Below, one piece after another: positions 25,744 through 35,011 of a stretch of 64,000 bases of DNA. This stretch comes from Labilithrix luteola (GTDB taxonomy: Bacteria; Myxococcota_A; Polyangia; Polyangiales; Polyangiaceae), in NCBI RefSeq assembly GCF_001263205.1, contig NZ_CP012333.1, positions 6,500,501 through 6,564,500 on the forward strand. Reading direction: 5' to 3'. Within the stretch, counting starts at the first letter, position 1; every line of letters begins with the position of its first letter. The position numbers and the translations under genes were made by a program. The notes under the pieces were generated by a model, which searched no databases, was not told the origin of the DNA, and saw nothing but the letters and a program-made list of their open reading frames with translations.

Positions 25744-27501
25744 TCAGCCGTCCGTCAGGCTCGTCATTCGTGGGCCGGGGGCGCTGCTGGCGATACGCTT
25801 GCCGTGCTCGTCGAGGCAGTGGACGGCCTCTTCGAGCGACTTGGCCTTGAGAAGTGCCGTGCGCGCCGTCTCGTCGAAGACCGACTTGGCGAGCCCCGCC
25901 AGGACGCGCACCTCGCGCTCGTACGCCTTCGGTGGAAGCAGGAGCAAGAAGACGATGCGCGCAGGCCGGCCGTCCGGTGCGTCGAAGTCGATGCCATCCT
26001 GCGAGAGCCCCAGCGCGACGACGGGACGGTTGAGTCCTTCCACGGCGGCGTGCGGGATCGCAACCTCGTCGCCGAGGCCCGTGGGCGCCACGAGCTCCCG
26101 CTCGAGGACGGCGATGAGCGCCGTCTCCACGAGATCGCCGATGGTGGGTCGCAGGGCGTGTCCGAGCTCTTCGATCGCGCGCGCCGACGTGGACGCGGTG
26201 AGCTTGCTGACGAAGGCGCCCGAGCGCACGAGCATGGCCGCGTCTTCGCCGTTCGTGCGCGCGCCCGAGGGCATCGTCGTGGGGTAGAGCAGGTGCTTCA
26301 TGATCGGGCCCGCGACAAGCGACGTTCCGATCGCCATCGTGACCAGGGCGACGAAGACGCGGTCGTCGATGAGACCGGCTTCGCGCGCGAGGAGGGCGAG
26401 GATGATCTCCATCGCCCCGCGTGCATTGAGGCCGAAGCCGACGGCGAATGCCTCGCGCCATGACAGGCCCGTCCAACGCGCGCCGAGGGAGCATCCGAGG
26501 AGCTTGGCGCCGCTCGCCACGGCGAACACGGCCAGGCAAAGCCACGGCACGAAGTTCGACACGAAGTCGACGCGCAGCGCCGTCGACGCAAAGAAGACCG
26601 GTGCGAACACGTTGGTGACGAACTGCTGGATCGTCTGCCGCGTGCGCTCGCGAAGGCGCGGGGAGTCTCCGATGGCCACGCCCACGATGAATCCGCCGAG
26701 GACGGCGTGGATGCCGATGGCTTGCGTGGCGGTTGCTCCGAGGATGGCGACGACGATGAGGAGCGACAGGATGCGCCCCGGCGCAACGTCGACCTGCTGT
26801 TCGAGGTGCGCGAGCGCGCGATCGGCGAGGCGCCTGCCGATGACGAGGACGCCCAAGACGAAGACCAGCGCGAGGCCGAGCGTTCGAACGAGGTGGCTGA
26901 AGTCGACCGTGCGGCCCTTCATCGGGCCGAGCAGCATGCTGAACGCAATCCACCCGATGAGGTCGTCGAACATCGCGGCGGTCATGACCAAAAGGCCGAT
27001 GTCCGTCTTGAAGAGTCCGAGATCGAGCAGCGTCTTCGCGATCACGGGCATCGCCGAAATCGAGAGCGCGACGCCCAAGAACAGCGCGAAGAGCAGGCGC
27101 TGGTTGGGGTTCAGGATGAACGAGTCGGGGACGAGGTACCCGAGGAGCACGCCGCCCATGAGTGGGATGACGATGCCCAGGATCGACACGGACATCGCCG
27201 TGCGGCCGCGTCTCTTGATGATGGAGAGCTCGACCTCGAGCCCGGCCACGACGAGCAAGAGCACGACCGCGATGGTCGTGTACGCCGAGAGCATCGTCTT
27301 GGGCGCACCGCCCGGGAACAGAAACTCGTTGGCGGCAGGGGAGACGCGACCGAGGACGGTCTTGCCGAGGAGCAAGCCCGTGGAGAGCTCGCCAACGACG
27401 GCGGGCAACCCGAGGTTACGGGCTAGCTCGCCGAGAAGTCGGGCGACGCCGAGGAGAACTGCGATGGAAAGTAGAAATACTACGCCGTCGTGTTCGCTCA
27501 C
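25744..27501 (-). CDS. Cation/proton antiporter (CPA2 family) fused to PTS EIIA domain
   Basis: A 585-residue fusion. Residues 1-420 form a CPA2-type sodium/proton or potassium/proton exchanger with about 12 helices (VVGELSTGLLLGKTVLG, LLLVVAGLEVEL, SISAMPVIAKTLLDLG, MTAAMFDDLIGW, which carries an Asp pair like that of NhaA/NapA-type exchangers). Residues about 435-570 are a PTS fructose-type EIIA domain whose phosphorylatable His lies in DEVAIPHAAVEGL. The EIIA part suggests that antiport is controlled by a PTS phosphoryl relay. No EI/HPr gene is in the window. A 27-bp gap to the upstream isocitrate dehydrogenase gene suggests co-transcription. Confidence 0.92.
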   Translation of the reverse strand: MSEHDGVVFLLSIAVLLGVARLLGELARNLGLPAVVGELSTGLLLGKTVLGRVSPAANEFLFPGGAPKTMLSAYTTIAVVLLLVVAGLEVELSIIKRRGRTAMSVSILGIVIPLMGGVLLGYLVPDSFILNPNQRLLFALFLGVALSISAMPVIAKTLLDLGLFKTDIGLLVMTAAMFDDLIGWIAFSMLLGPMKGRTVDFSHLVRTLGLALVFVLGVLVIGRRLADRALAHLEQQVDVAPGRILSLLIVVAILGATATQAIGIHAVLGGFIVGVAIGDSPRLRERTRQTIQQFVTNVFAPVFFASTALRVDFVSNFVPWLCLAVFAVASGAKLLGCSLGARWTGLSWREAFAVGFGLNARGAMEIILALLAREAGLIDDRVFVALVTMAIGTSLVAGPIMKHLLYPTTMPSGARTNGEDAAMLVRSGAFVSKLTASTSARAIEELGHALRPTIGDLVETALIAVLERELVAPTGLGDEVAIPHAAVEGLNRPVVALGLSQDGIDFDAPDGRPARIVFLLLLPPKAYEREVRVLAGLAKSVFDETARTALLKAKSLEEAVHCLDEHGKRIASSAPGPRMTSLTDG

Positions 27502-27528
27502 GACTCGCCATCCCCCATCGGCGAGGCC

Positions 27529-28533
27529 TCAGGCCCGACCAATGGCCTCGCAGAGCGCGCGGGTGAACTCGTCGGTTCCGGCGCTGCCCCCGAGGTCCGT
27601 CGTGCGGGTTCCGCGTTCGAACGTCGTGAGCAGACCGCGCTCGATCTTCGACGCCGCGGTGTGCTCGTCGAGGTGGTGGAGCATCATGACCGCGCTCTGG
27701 ATGAGGGCGGTGGGGTTCGCGATTCCCTTGCCTGCGATGTCCGGCGCGGTGCCGTGGACGGCTTCGAAGACGGCCGCTTCGACGCCGATGTTCGCGCCCG
27801 GCACGATGCCGAGGCCGCCGACCAGGCCAGCGCCGAGGTCGGAGAGGATGTCGCCGTAGAGGTTCTCCGTCACGATGACGTCGAGCTTGTTGGCGTTCCT
27901 GACCATGTTCATCGCGCAGGCGTCGACGATGACTTCGGCCGGCTCGATGCGTGGATGCTTCTGCGCCACCTTGCGGAAGCTCTCGAGGAGAAGACCGTCG
28001 GAGAGCTTCATGATGTTGGCCTTGTGGACGACGGTGACGCGCTTGCGCCCCATCCGTTCCGCGTAGTCGAATGCATACTCACAGATGCGCGTGCAGGCGC
28101 GCTCCGTGATCAATTTCATCGACTGGGCGACGCCCGGCATGATCATGAGCTCGAGACCCGCGTAAAGGTCCTCGGTGTTCTCACGAACGATGACGATGTC
28201 CGTGCCTTCGAATCGCGGCTCGATGCCGGGCAAGCTACGAACCGGGCGCACGTTCGCGTAGAGATCGAGCGCCTGGCGGAGCGTGACGTTGACGGAGCGG
28301 AAACCCTTGCCGATCGGGGTGCCGATCGGCCCCTTGAGGGCCACCTTGTTCCGGCGGACCGACGCGAGGACTTCGTCGGGAAGGGTCGTGCCGCGCTTCT
28401 CGGCGACGGCAGCACCGGCTTCCTGGACGTCCCAGTCGATCTTCACGCCTGCGGCTTCGAGCACGCGTCGTGTCGCGTCGGCGACCTCGGGTCCGATACC
28501 ATCCCCCGGGATGAGCGTGATCGTGTGGGCCAT
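27529..28533 (-). CDS. NAD-type isocitrate dehydrogenase (isocitrate/isopropylmalate family)
   Basis: A 334-residue metal-dependent decarboxylating dehydrogenase. Motifs: PGDGIGPEV near the start, GKGFRSVNVTLRQALDLYANVRPVRSLPG (substrate loop with Ser), IVIVRENTEDLYAGLE (typical of isocitrate rather than isopropylmalate enzymes), TVVHKANIMK and the metal-binding Asp segment IVTENLYGDILSDLGAGLVGGLG. GTAPDIAGKGIANPTA is the nucleotide loop of NAD-type enzymes. This points to the short, bacterial NAD-type IDH. It is divergent from the alpha/beta hydrolase gene by 41 bp. Confidence 0.93.
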   Translation of the reverse strand: MAHTITLIPGDGIGPEVADATRRVLEAAGVKIDWDVQEAGAAVAEKRGTTLPDEVLASVRRNKVALKGPIGTPIGKGFRSVNVTLRQALDLYANVRPVRSLPGIEPRFEGTDIVIVRENTEDLYAGLELMIMPGVAQSMKLITERACTRICEYAFDYAERMGRKRVTVVHKANIMKLSDGLLLESFRKVAQKHPRIEPAEVIVDACAMNMVRNANKLDVIVTENLYGDILSDLGAGLVGGLGIVPGANIGVEAAVFEAVHGTAPDIAGKGIANPTALIQSAVMMLHHLDEHTAASKIERGLLTTFERGTRTTDLGGSAGTDEFTRALCEAIGRA

Positions 28534-28574
28534 TGTTGGCGCCCAGACTATCGTTCGTCGCCCTTAGGTTCCAG

Positions 28575-29543
28575 ATGGACATGCAACAAACGAGCGCTTC
28601 CGACGGTCGCGACGCCCGCGTTTTGCGTTTGACAGCAAACGACCTCGAGCATCGGGTGCTGCTGTGGTCGCCGGAGAACGCCACAGACGCGGTCGAGCCA
28701 TCGCGCGGCGTCTCCGAATCGTCACGAGAGCCCAGCCCGTCGCCGTCGCTCCCCATGGTTGTGCTCATTCACGGCTTCATGGACGCGGCCGGAACCTGGG
28801 AGCGGGTTGGCCTTGCGCTCGCGGCCGCGGGCTACCGCGTGGCGGCGCCCGACATGCGCGGATTCGGGCAAGGGGCGCGCGCTCCAAAGGGCGGCTACTA
28901 CCACTTCGCCGACTACGTCTTCGACCTGGCCGACATTCTCGAGGCCATCGCCCCGAACGAACCGATTCGGCTCGTGGGGCACTCGATGGGGGGCACGGTC
29001 GCCACGCTCTTCGCCGGGACGTTCCCCGAGCGCGTGACGCGCTTCGCGAACCTCGAAGGGCTAGGTCCCCCCGACAACGACTTCGACGTCGCCCCGGTTC
29101 GGATGCGAAGTTGGATCGATCAGGTTCGTCGCTCGCGAAGGCAGCGGCGAGGAAAGCTCACCTTCACGCGCGAGGAAGCCCTCGTGCGGCTCAAGGCCAA
29201 CCATCCGAACGTTCCGCGCGCGACGCTGGAAGAGCTGCTTCCGGCGCTGACGACCGACGAAGGCGAGGGCCGCGTGTCGTGGCACTTCGATCTCTTGCAT
29301 CGCACGACGTCTCCGCAGCCCTTTTATGCGAAGCAGCTGATGGCCTTCGCGCGGCGCATCACGGCGCCCACGCTCTTCGTCTCGGGAGGCCCGTCAGGCT
29401 TTCATCCAGCCGACGAGGACGAGCGGCTCGCGTCGTTCGCTTCGCACGCGCGCCTCGAGCTCGCCGATGCCGGTCACATGATGCACTGGACGAAGCCCGA
29501 CGCGCTCTCGGCCGAGCTGATTCGCTTCTTCAGGGCGCCATGA
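28575..29543 (+). CDS. Alpha/beta-hydrolase
   Basis: A 322-residue enzyme with a 65-residue extension before the fold. VVLIHGFMDAAGTWERVGLALAAAGYRVAAPDMRGFG is the oxyanion and early-strand region, VGHSMGG holds the nucleophile Ser, and DAGHMMHWTKPDAL the catalytic His. The Asp is probably in the stretch after SGGPSGFHPADEDE. The basic cap segment (RSRRQRRGKLTFTREEALVRLKA) is a feature of a subset of bacterial hydrolases/esterases. The substrate is unknown. Start ATG at 28575 (a second ATG at 28581 is equally possible). Its end overlaps the convergent cytochrome gene by 14 bp. Confidence 0.92.
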   Translation: MDMQQTSASDGRDARVLRLTANDLEHRVLLWSPENATDAVEPSRGVSESSREPSPSPSLPMVVLIHGFMDAAGTWERVGLALAAAGYRVAAPDMRGFGQGARAPKGGYYHFADYVFDLADILEAIAPNEPIRLVGHSMGGTVATLFAGTFPERVTRFANLEGLGPPDNDFDVAPVRMRSWIDQVRRSRRQRRGKLTFTREEALVRLKANHPNVPRATLEELLPALTTDEGEGRVSWHFDLLHRTTSPQPFYAKQLMAFARRITAPTLFVSGGPSGFHPADEDERLASFASHARLELADAGHMMHWTKPDALSAELIRFFRAP

Positions 29544-30489
29544 TCCGACCGGGCGCGCCGTTCTTGCCCTGCCCGGTGTGACACGCGTTGCAGTCGCCCG
29601 AGGTGACGGAGCCCTTCATCTCGCGAACCTTGTCGCTGACGAAGTTCCGGACGCGCGCCTTGAACGGCGGGGCGATCTGGAGCGGGAGGGAGAAGTTGCC
29701 GCCTTCTTGCACCGGGATTTGGAAGTCGCGATTGCGAGCGTCGGTCACGATCACCACCAGCGGTCCGCCTCTGGGATCGACACCCATGCAGTCGTCGGGT
29801 TCGTGGAGCGTCGGGTAGACCGTTCCGGCGATGCGGAAGTTCGGGCCGCCCTTGACCTGGTGACAGGTGTTGCACGCTCCACCCGGATGCATCTCCGGCT
29901 CGCGATCGCTCTCTTGGCCCGTCCACATTTGGCCGCTCGTGCACACGAGAGGCACGGTGGGGTTCGTGGTGCCGGGGGCTCCGGCGTCGACCACGGGGGG
30001 CGTGCATGGCGTGCCTGATTTGGTTCCCGCCTTGACCCAGTTCTCGAAGGCCACGATCTCGTCTTCGGCAGGCGGGGCCGCGGGCGGAGGAGGCATCGGT
30101 GACGTGGCGCTGCGGAGTCGCTCGACCGCCACCTGCGCCATGGTCTTCTGTGGATTGGAGCGCGATGGCGCGACGAGATCGGCGTAGGTGAGCAGCGGAG
30201 GCGGTGAGTTTCCCGAGTGGCAACCGATGCACCGGTTCTCGAGCAGCGCCTGCACGTCACAAGGCAGTTTCGTGTTCAGGCCCGAGCCGGCAGGCCCTTC
30301 GGGAATGAGCGTGCTCGTCGGGGTGGCGTCGGGAGGCGGACTGTCCGCGCCACTGCACGCCGCGACGGCGGCTACACCCACGACGAACGCCAGTGCGAGT
30401 GCAGGCGCGAGTGAACGCTTCGCAAAACCTTCGCGATCAACCTGACGAAAGCGATGAACGTGACGTACCTGACGAAGAGAAGGGCGCAT
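29530..30489 (-). CDS. Three-haem c-type cytochrome lipoprotein
   Basis: A 319-residue exported protein (lipobox AVAAC, Cys45). Three CxxCH haem sites: CIGCH (87-91), CNTCH in CNTCHQVKGGPNFR, and CNACH near the C-terminus (DCNACHTGQGK). A Pro-rich linker separates the first haem module from a middle region with MHPGGACNTCHQV, and the last haem is followed by a short tail. The spacing is irregular, unlike compact multihaem cytochromes, suggesting separate small domains. A role in extracytoplasmic electron transfer is inferred from the haem motifs. Confidence 0.9.
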   Translation of the reverse strand: MRPSLRQVRHVHRFRQVDREGFAKRSLAPALALAFVVGVAAVAACSGADSPPPDATPTSTLIPEGPAGSGLNTKLPCDVQALLENRCIGCHSGNSPPPLLTYADLVAPSRSNPQKTMAQVAVERLRSATSPMPPPPAAPPAEDEIVAFENWVKAGTKSGTPCTPPVVDAGAPGTTNPTVPLVCTSGQMWTGQESDREPEMHPGGACNTCHQVKGGPNFRIAGTVYPTLHEPDDCMGVDPRGGPLVVIVTDARNRDFQIPVQEGGNFSLPLQIAPPFKARVRNFVSDKVREMKGSVTSGDCNACHTGQGKNGAPGRIMAP

Positions 30490-30859
30490 CGTTGGCTCGC
30501 TCGCGAGCCTCAATGATGCGCTCTGTTTCCGAATGCGCCAATCGATTCGGCGCCGGTTTTCCAGTCACTTCATGCGTCGCGCCGATCGATGCCTCCAGCC
30601 CTCAGTCATACGTTCACAGCGCAACTCAGTTGCGCTGATTGAATAGTCAAACGGAGTTCGCGACAGACTTGCGAAATCCTCGGTCCACGCAAGTGGTCGC
30701 CGCAGTAGGCAGCAACGGCGCGGCAACGCATTTCGCCGACGTCGAAGGTCGAGGAACGGAGTGCTCCGCACACGGCGAAACGCCCCGCCCACCTCGAGAT
30801 GCGGAGGCAAGCGGGGCGTGCGGGGCAAGAGGCGCCTCGTCGGCGACGTTGCGATGTGC
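30490..30859. other. Gene-free region upstream of the cytochrome gene
   Basis: A 370-bp stretch between the cytochrome start and the M16 peptidase stop (both minus strand). It is slightly lower in GC near 30600-30650, presumably the cytochrome promoter. Apart from the hairpin at 30781-30818 I see nothing in it. Confidence 0.5.
30781..30818 (-). terminator. Hairpin downstream of the M16 peptidase gene
   Basis: CGCCCCGC (30781-30788) pairs with GCGGGGCG (30811-30818) across 22 bases. On the minus strand the stem is about 40 nt past the M16 stop and is followed by GTTTCG. Terminator-like, without a strong T-run. Confidence 0.4.
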
Positions 30860-32194
30860 TCAGACGCCGGTGAAGCCGTGAACCACGTCTTCGAGGCGCT
30901 CGTCTTCGCCGTCTTCGAGGAGACCGACCGCGAGGACGTTCAGCCGCTCCGGTTGCGCGAGCATGGCGGCGAGGTCGCGGATCTCCTCCGAGGTCACTGC
31001 GCGGTTCGACGCCACGCGCGCCTCGGGCGTTTCGAAGCGATCGAAGAGTAGGCCACCCGCGTAGAAGCCGGCGAGATCTTCCGGCGAATCGAGCATCGAG
31101 CGCATCTCCCACGCGTTGCGATGACGCGCTTTGGCGAGCTCCGTGTCGGAGGGACCAAGCTTTCCGAGATCGCGCAGGAGCTCGAGGATCTCTTTGGTGA
31201 TGACCGAGCTGCGTGCATGCTGCACGCCCGCGGCGAAGTCGAGCACGCCGTCGTCTTCGTAGCCGTCGAACGCCGCGCTCACGTCGTAGCAAAGGCCCTT
31301 CGAATCACAGATGCGATGGTAGAGCCGCGTCGACATCCCGTCGTCGAGGATGCGCATCAGCATGTCCATCGCCGCGCGGTGCGTGGACCTCTCCGAGACT
31401 GCGCGGAAGCAGACGCGGAGCTCGGTCTGGCTCGAGACGTTCTCGACGATCTGGATGCGCGCCTTGGCCTGCTCGTGAAGCGGCGCGTCCGTGTGGACGA
31501 CGTCACCCGGCAGGAGGTGCCCGAAGCACTTCTCCGCGAGCTCGAGAGCCTGATCGGGATCGATGTTGCCCGAGAAGGCGAGCACGCTGCTGGCCGTCGC
31601 GTAGTGACGCGCGTGATGCGCGCGCAGCATGGTGTGATCGAACGAACGAACGCGCTCTTCGTCGCCGGTGATCGTGAAGCCGAGCGGGTGCGTCGGGTAG
31701 ATCAGCTGGCGCGAGAGGTTGTCCGCGTCGACCTGTCGACCTTCGTCGTCGAGGTCTTCGAGGATCTCTTCGCAGACGATCTCTTTTTCGAGCTCGATGT
31801 CCGCGAACGTCGGCTCGGCCAGGACCTCACCGAAGAGCTGACTTGCTTCGCCGAGCGACTCGGGCGGCAAGGTCACCGAGAAGACGCCGAAGTCCGTCTG
31901 GGTCGCCGCGTAGAGGTAGCCGCCGAGACTCTCGAAGGCGTGGTTGACCTCGTGCGCGGTCTTCAGCCGCGGTGTGCCGCGGTAGAGCATGTGCTCGAGG
32001 AAGTGCGACAGACCGTTGGTCTGGACCGTCTCGAAGCGCGAGCCCACGCGCACGTAGAGGGCCACGTGCGCGCGATGAAGCTGGGGTTGGGGAGCAACGA
32101 CGACACGGAGGCCGTTGCTCAGGGTCTTGATGCGGAAGGGGCGTTCGCCGCTTTGTTCGCGTCGGTCGCGCGTGACGTCGCGCATGTTCATCAT
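30860..32194 (-). CDS. M16-family zinc metallopeptidase
   Basis: A 444-residue M16 (pitrilysin/processing-peptidase) enzyme of the single-chain half-size type. The inverted zinc motif HFLEH is at 64-68 (GLSHFLEHMLYRGTPR), with the downstream acidic helix ELEKEIVCEEILEDLDDEGRQ supplying the third ligand. The second half has the paired inactive-like domain with CFRAVSERSTHRAAM and RILDDGMSTRLYHRICDSKGLCYDV. The start ATG (32194) is 7 bp after the stop of the PpiD-like gene, so the two should be translated from one message. A longer frame to 32305 is overlapped by the upstream gene. Confidence 0.92.
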   Translation of the reverse strand: MMNMRDVTRDRREQSGERPFRIKTLSNGLRVVVAPQPQLHRAHVALYVRVGSRFETVQTNGLSHFLEHMLYRGTPRLKTAHEVNHAFESLGGYLYAATQTDFGVFSVTLPPESLGEASQLFGEVLAEPTFADIELEKEIVCEEILEDLDDEGRQVDADNLSRQLIYPTHPLGFTITGDEERVRSFDHTMLRAHHARHYATASSVLAFSGNIDPDQALELAEKCFGHLLPGDVVHTDAPLHEQAKARIQIVENVSSQTELRVCFRAVSERSTHRAAMDMLMRILDDGMSTRLYHRICDSKGLCYDVSAAFDGYEDDGVLDFAAGVQHARSSVITKEILELLRDLGKLGPSDTELAKARHRNAWEMRSMLDSPEDLAGFYAGGLLFDRFETPEARVASNRAVTSEEIRDLAAMLAQPERLNVLAVGLLEDGEDERLEDVVHGFTGV

Positions 32195-32201
32195 CGTAGC
32201 G

Positions 32202-33875
32202 CTACGGGCCTTCGTCGTCGTCCTCTTGCGACGAAGCTCCAGCGTCGGATTTCGCACCGAAGATGTTGTTGTCGTCGACCTTGATCTCGGACTTCGACGC
32301 CTCACGCAAGCGCTTCACGTAGAACGCGAGCGCTTCGGCCTGCTTCGCGGCGAGAAGACCCGCCTTGTACTGGTCGCGCTCCTTGTCGAACTCCTCGCGG
32401 GTCGCAGGCTTGCGATCCTTGAGCTGGACGAGCAGGAAGCCGTCGTCGGTACGGATGGGCTCGCTGACGTCCGAAGGCTTCGCGCTGAAGGCGAACTTCG
32501 AGACGTTCTCCGCCGCCTCCGCCGTGATCGCAGGGATCGGTTCGCCGCCGCGGTTGAACGCACTCGAGGTGAGGAACTGCGGACGCTCCGGATCGGTCTC
32601 TGCCGTGTAGGTCGTCGCCGCTTCGGCGCTGGCGTCGCCCGCTTCGGTCTTGCCGGCCGGCTTCGGCGCGGCCGGCTTCACGACGCCGTACTGCGCGATG
32701 GCAGCCTTCACGGCCTCGTCACCCGTCTTGCCGGCCTTGATGTCGGCTGCGATCTTCTGCGCGACGTTCTTCGAGAGCTCGAGCGACTTCGAGTTCTTGT
32801 ACGCCTTGGCGATGTCTTCCTTGGTCGCCTCGTCGCGCTTGATGATGTGGTAGCCGAACTGCGTCTCGACGAGGTTCGGGACGAGCTCGCCCGGCTTGAC
32901 CGAAGCGACCGCGACCTTGAACGGCTCGACGAACTGCTCGACCATTTCGCCGGGGTACTGGCCGCCTTTTTCCTTGCTGCCCGGGTCGTCCGAGAACTCC
33001 TTCGCGAGCTTCGCGAAGTCTTCGCCCTTCTTGACGCGCTCGAGGAGGCCCTCGGCCTTCGCCTTGGCGGCGGCCTTGTCTTCGTCCTTCTCGCCCGGGA
33101 ACTTCACGAGGATGTGGCGGACGGGGACCTTGATCTCACCGAGGTTCGCCTTGTCCTTGGCCCAGGCGTCGATGTCCTTCTGGTCCGAGGAGATCGCGTA
33201 CTTCTCGAGCCAGTTGCGACGGACGACGGCGTAGCTGACCGTCGCGTTGGTGCGCTCGACCTGGTAGCGGTCGAAGGCCTCGTCGTCGGCAACGCGCACG
33301 GGCGCGCGCACGAGATCGCGCATCTTGGCGGCGAGCAGCTCGCGGGTCTGCCAGTCGCGGAACTCGTTCGGCGAACGGCCCGTGATCTGCTTCACGAGGC
33401 GCTCGTACGTCTTCATGTCGAACGTCTTGGTCTTCGGATCCTTGAAGGGAACGATGACCTTGCCGTCGTCGATGCCGAGGCCACGCTGCATCTGGACGTT
33501 GTCCGCCGGAAGGCTCAGGCGCACGTTGCCGTGGAAGATGCTGTCGGTGATCTCGTCTTCGCTGACCGTGAGGCCGAGGCGCTCGGCTTCGTCGACGAGA
33601 AGCTCACGCTCGATGAGGCCTTCGAGGACGATGCGCGAGGCGGTCGCCTGCTTCATGCCGCCGGTTCCGCGGGAGAAGATCAGACGGTACGCCGCGCGGT
33701 GCGCCTTGGGCTCGATGCACGACCCCTTCACCTTGGCGGCGCAGGATTCGTTGACCGGGCTGAGTTTCTTGCCGGCGCTCGGGTTGAAGCCGAGGACGAA
33801 CACCATGATCATGCCGACGACGATGGTGCCGTAGACGACCGAGGTGAGGTTCTTCTGTCGGAAGAAGTCGAGCAT
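32202..33875 (-). CDS. PpiD/SurA-like peptidylprolyl isomerase
   Basis: A 557-residue membrane-anchored folding factor. One N-terminal helix (about 12-30, SVVYGTIVVGMIMVFVLGF) anchors it in the inner membrane with the rest outside. A SurA_N-like helical domain (about 60-220) precedes a parvulin PPIC domain (about 250-350: VPVRHILVKFPG ... EDFAKLAKEFSDDPGSKEKGGQYP ... GELVPNLVETQFGYHIIKRDE) and a second, more divergent C-terminal region. PpiD-type proteins assist proteins leaving the Sec translocon. Leads an operon with the M16 peptidase, a sensible envelope quality-control pair. Confidence 0.93.
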   Translation of the reverse strand: MLDFFRQKNLTSVVYGTIVVGMIMVFVLGFNPSAGKKLSPVNESCAAKVKGSCIEPKAHRAAYRLIFSRGTGGMKQATASRIVLEGLIERELLVDEAERLGLTVSEDEITDSIFHGNVRLSLPADNVQMQRGLGIDDGKVIVPFKDPKTKTFDMKTYERLVKQITGRSPNEFRDWQTRELLAAKMRDLVRAPVRVADDEAFDRYQVERTNATVSYAVVRRNWLEKYAISSDQKDIDAWAKDKANLGEIKVPVRHILVKFPGEKDEDKAAAKAKAEGLLERVKKGEDFAKLAKEFSDDPGSKEKGGQYPGEMVEQFVEPFKVAVASVKPGELVPNLVETQFGYHIIKRDEATKEDIAKAYKNSKSLELSKNVAQKIAADIKAGKTGDEAVKAAIAQYGVVKPAAPKPAGKTEAGDASAEAATTYTAETDPERPQFLTSSAFNRGGEPIPAITAEAAENVSKFAFSAKPSDVSEPIRTDDGFLLVQLKDRKPATREEFDKERDQYKAGLLAAKQAEALAFYVKRLREASKSEIKVDDNNIFGAKSDAGASSQEDDDEGP

Positions 33876-34046
33876 GTGCGCGGGCCTGCCTCTAACACGG
33901 CAAGCCGACGTTTTCTATTCGACCTGTGCTCCCGCCATGCCCATTTTTCCGGGGTTGGGCTTACAGATAGCGCTTGTCACGCGGTGACGGTCGTGTTGCA
34001 GACGCGCTCTGGCGTCAGGCTCACGCGCCCTCGAGCTCAGCGCCCC

Positions 34047-34505
34047 TCAGCGCCCCTCTGCAATGGCGGCCACGGCCTTCTCGAGCGAGAGCGCGAACTT
34101 CAGCACGGGCACGGCGTCTTCGACCGTGGCGACATCACGCGCAAGCGAGAGCTCGTAGAACGTGTCGAGGGTGCGCTCGGGATCGGCCGGGTCCTTCACG
34201 GCGTTCACGCTCGTGGCGATCTCGAGGAAGCCGTCGGCCACGGCCGGCTCGGCCAGCTTGCGGACGCGCTCGAAGAGCAGAGCTTCGTCTTCGCTCGGAA
34301 AGTCGGCGCGCTGGGCGCGGAGCACCACGCGAACCCGCAGGCCTTCCTGCACGGGGCCCAGACGGACGCCCGAGTCCAGGATGAGATTTTCACGCACCCG
34401 CTCCGCGAGAACGACTTCTTCCGGGAGAGTGCGGAAAACCTCGAACCCGCTCGCGATGAGCGCCTTCTTGAGTTGCTGCGGGGTGGGGCTGGGGGAGCTG
34501 GACAA
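34047..34505 (-). CDS. Conserved-looking hypothetical protein
   Basis: A 152-residue soluble protein that I do not recognise. It has an alternating helix/strand pattern (LKKALIASGFEVFRTLPEEVVLAERVRENLILDSGVRLG then LRVRVVLRAQRADFPSEDEALLFERVRKLAEPAVADGFLEIATSVNAVKDP) with no signal peptide or membrane segment. Codon use is normal for the window (third positions strongly G/C), which supports it as a real gene. Upstream lies the gene-free stretch 34506-35011. Confidence 0.7.
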   Translation of the reverse strand: MSSSPSPTPQQLKKALIASGFEVFRTLPEEVVLAERVRENLILDSGVRLGPVQEGLRVRVVLRAQRADFPSEDEALLFERVRKLAEPAVADGFLEIATSVNAVKDPADPERTLDTFYELSLARDVATVEDAVPVLKFALSLEKAVAAIAEGR

Positions 34506-35011
34506 GGCGAAACGCGCGTCTGAAGAGGATGGGGAAGGATCGTCGGAGCCCAGCGGTCAGAGCAAACGGCTGGCCTATGGGGTGTCTCTGGCGAATCCGG
34601 ATCCGACCTAACCGTCGAGGAAAGCTTGGCTGTCCTACATTCTGGCGAAAGCGTCCTGTGCGTCAATACCTTCCGAGGGCAGCTGACCGATCGTCCAGTC
34701 TTGCAGGGGCTCGCAGGGGGCACCGGCATCCCGAAGGCCCCACGAATTGGCTCTCGAAACGGCGGACTATCCGCATAGAGGCAGGAACGCAAGCTGCGTT
34801 CGAGACCGATTCATGACGCAGGCGCGACGCGAAACAGACACCAGAAAGCGCCCCACGGCGCTTTGGAAACGCCGACTTGCCCTCCCCGGGCACCGCGGCG
34901 CTCTCTCTGCGGGCGTCGTGCTGCGCCTCACCGCACCGGAAAACACCCGAACTGGTGTCCGAGGATTTGCGTCGCTCGGGCACTGCTCGCTACTCTGATG
35001 CTCGAACCGCC
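34506..35011. other. 506-bp gene-free segment with a perfect hairpin
   Basis: No frame here has convincing coding character and no homology is recognisable by eye. Its one clear feature is AAAGCGCC-ccac-GGCGCTTT at 34845-34864, a perfect 8-bp stem with a 4-base loop. A weaker inverted repeat ACACC...GGTGT sits at 34943-34958, about 55 bp before the PilZ start. The hairpin does not follow any annotated gene end. Confidence 0.5.
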
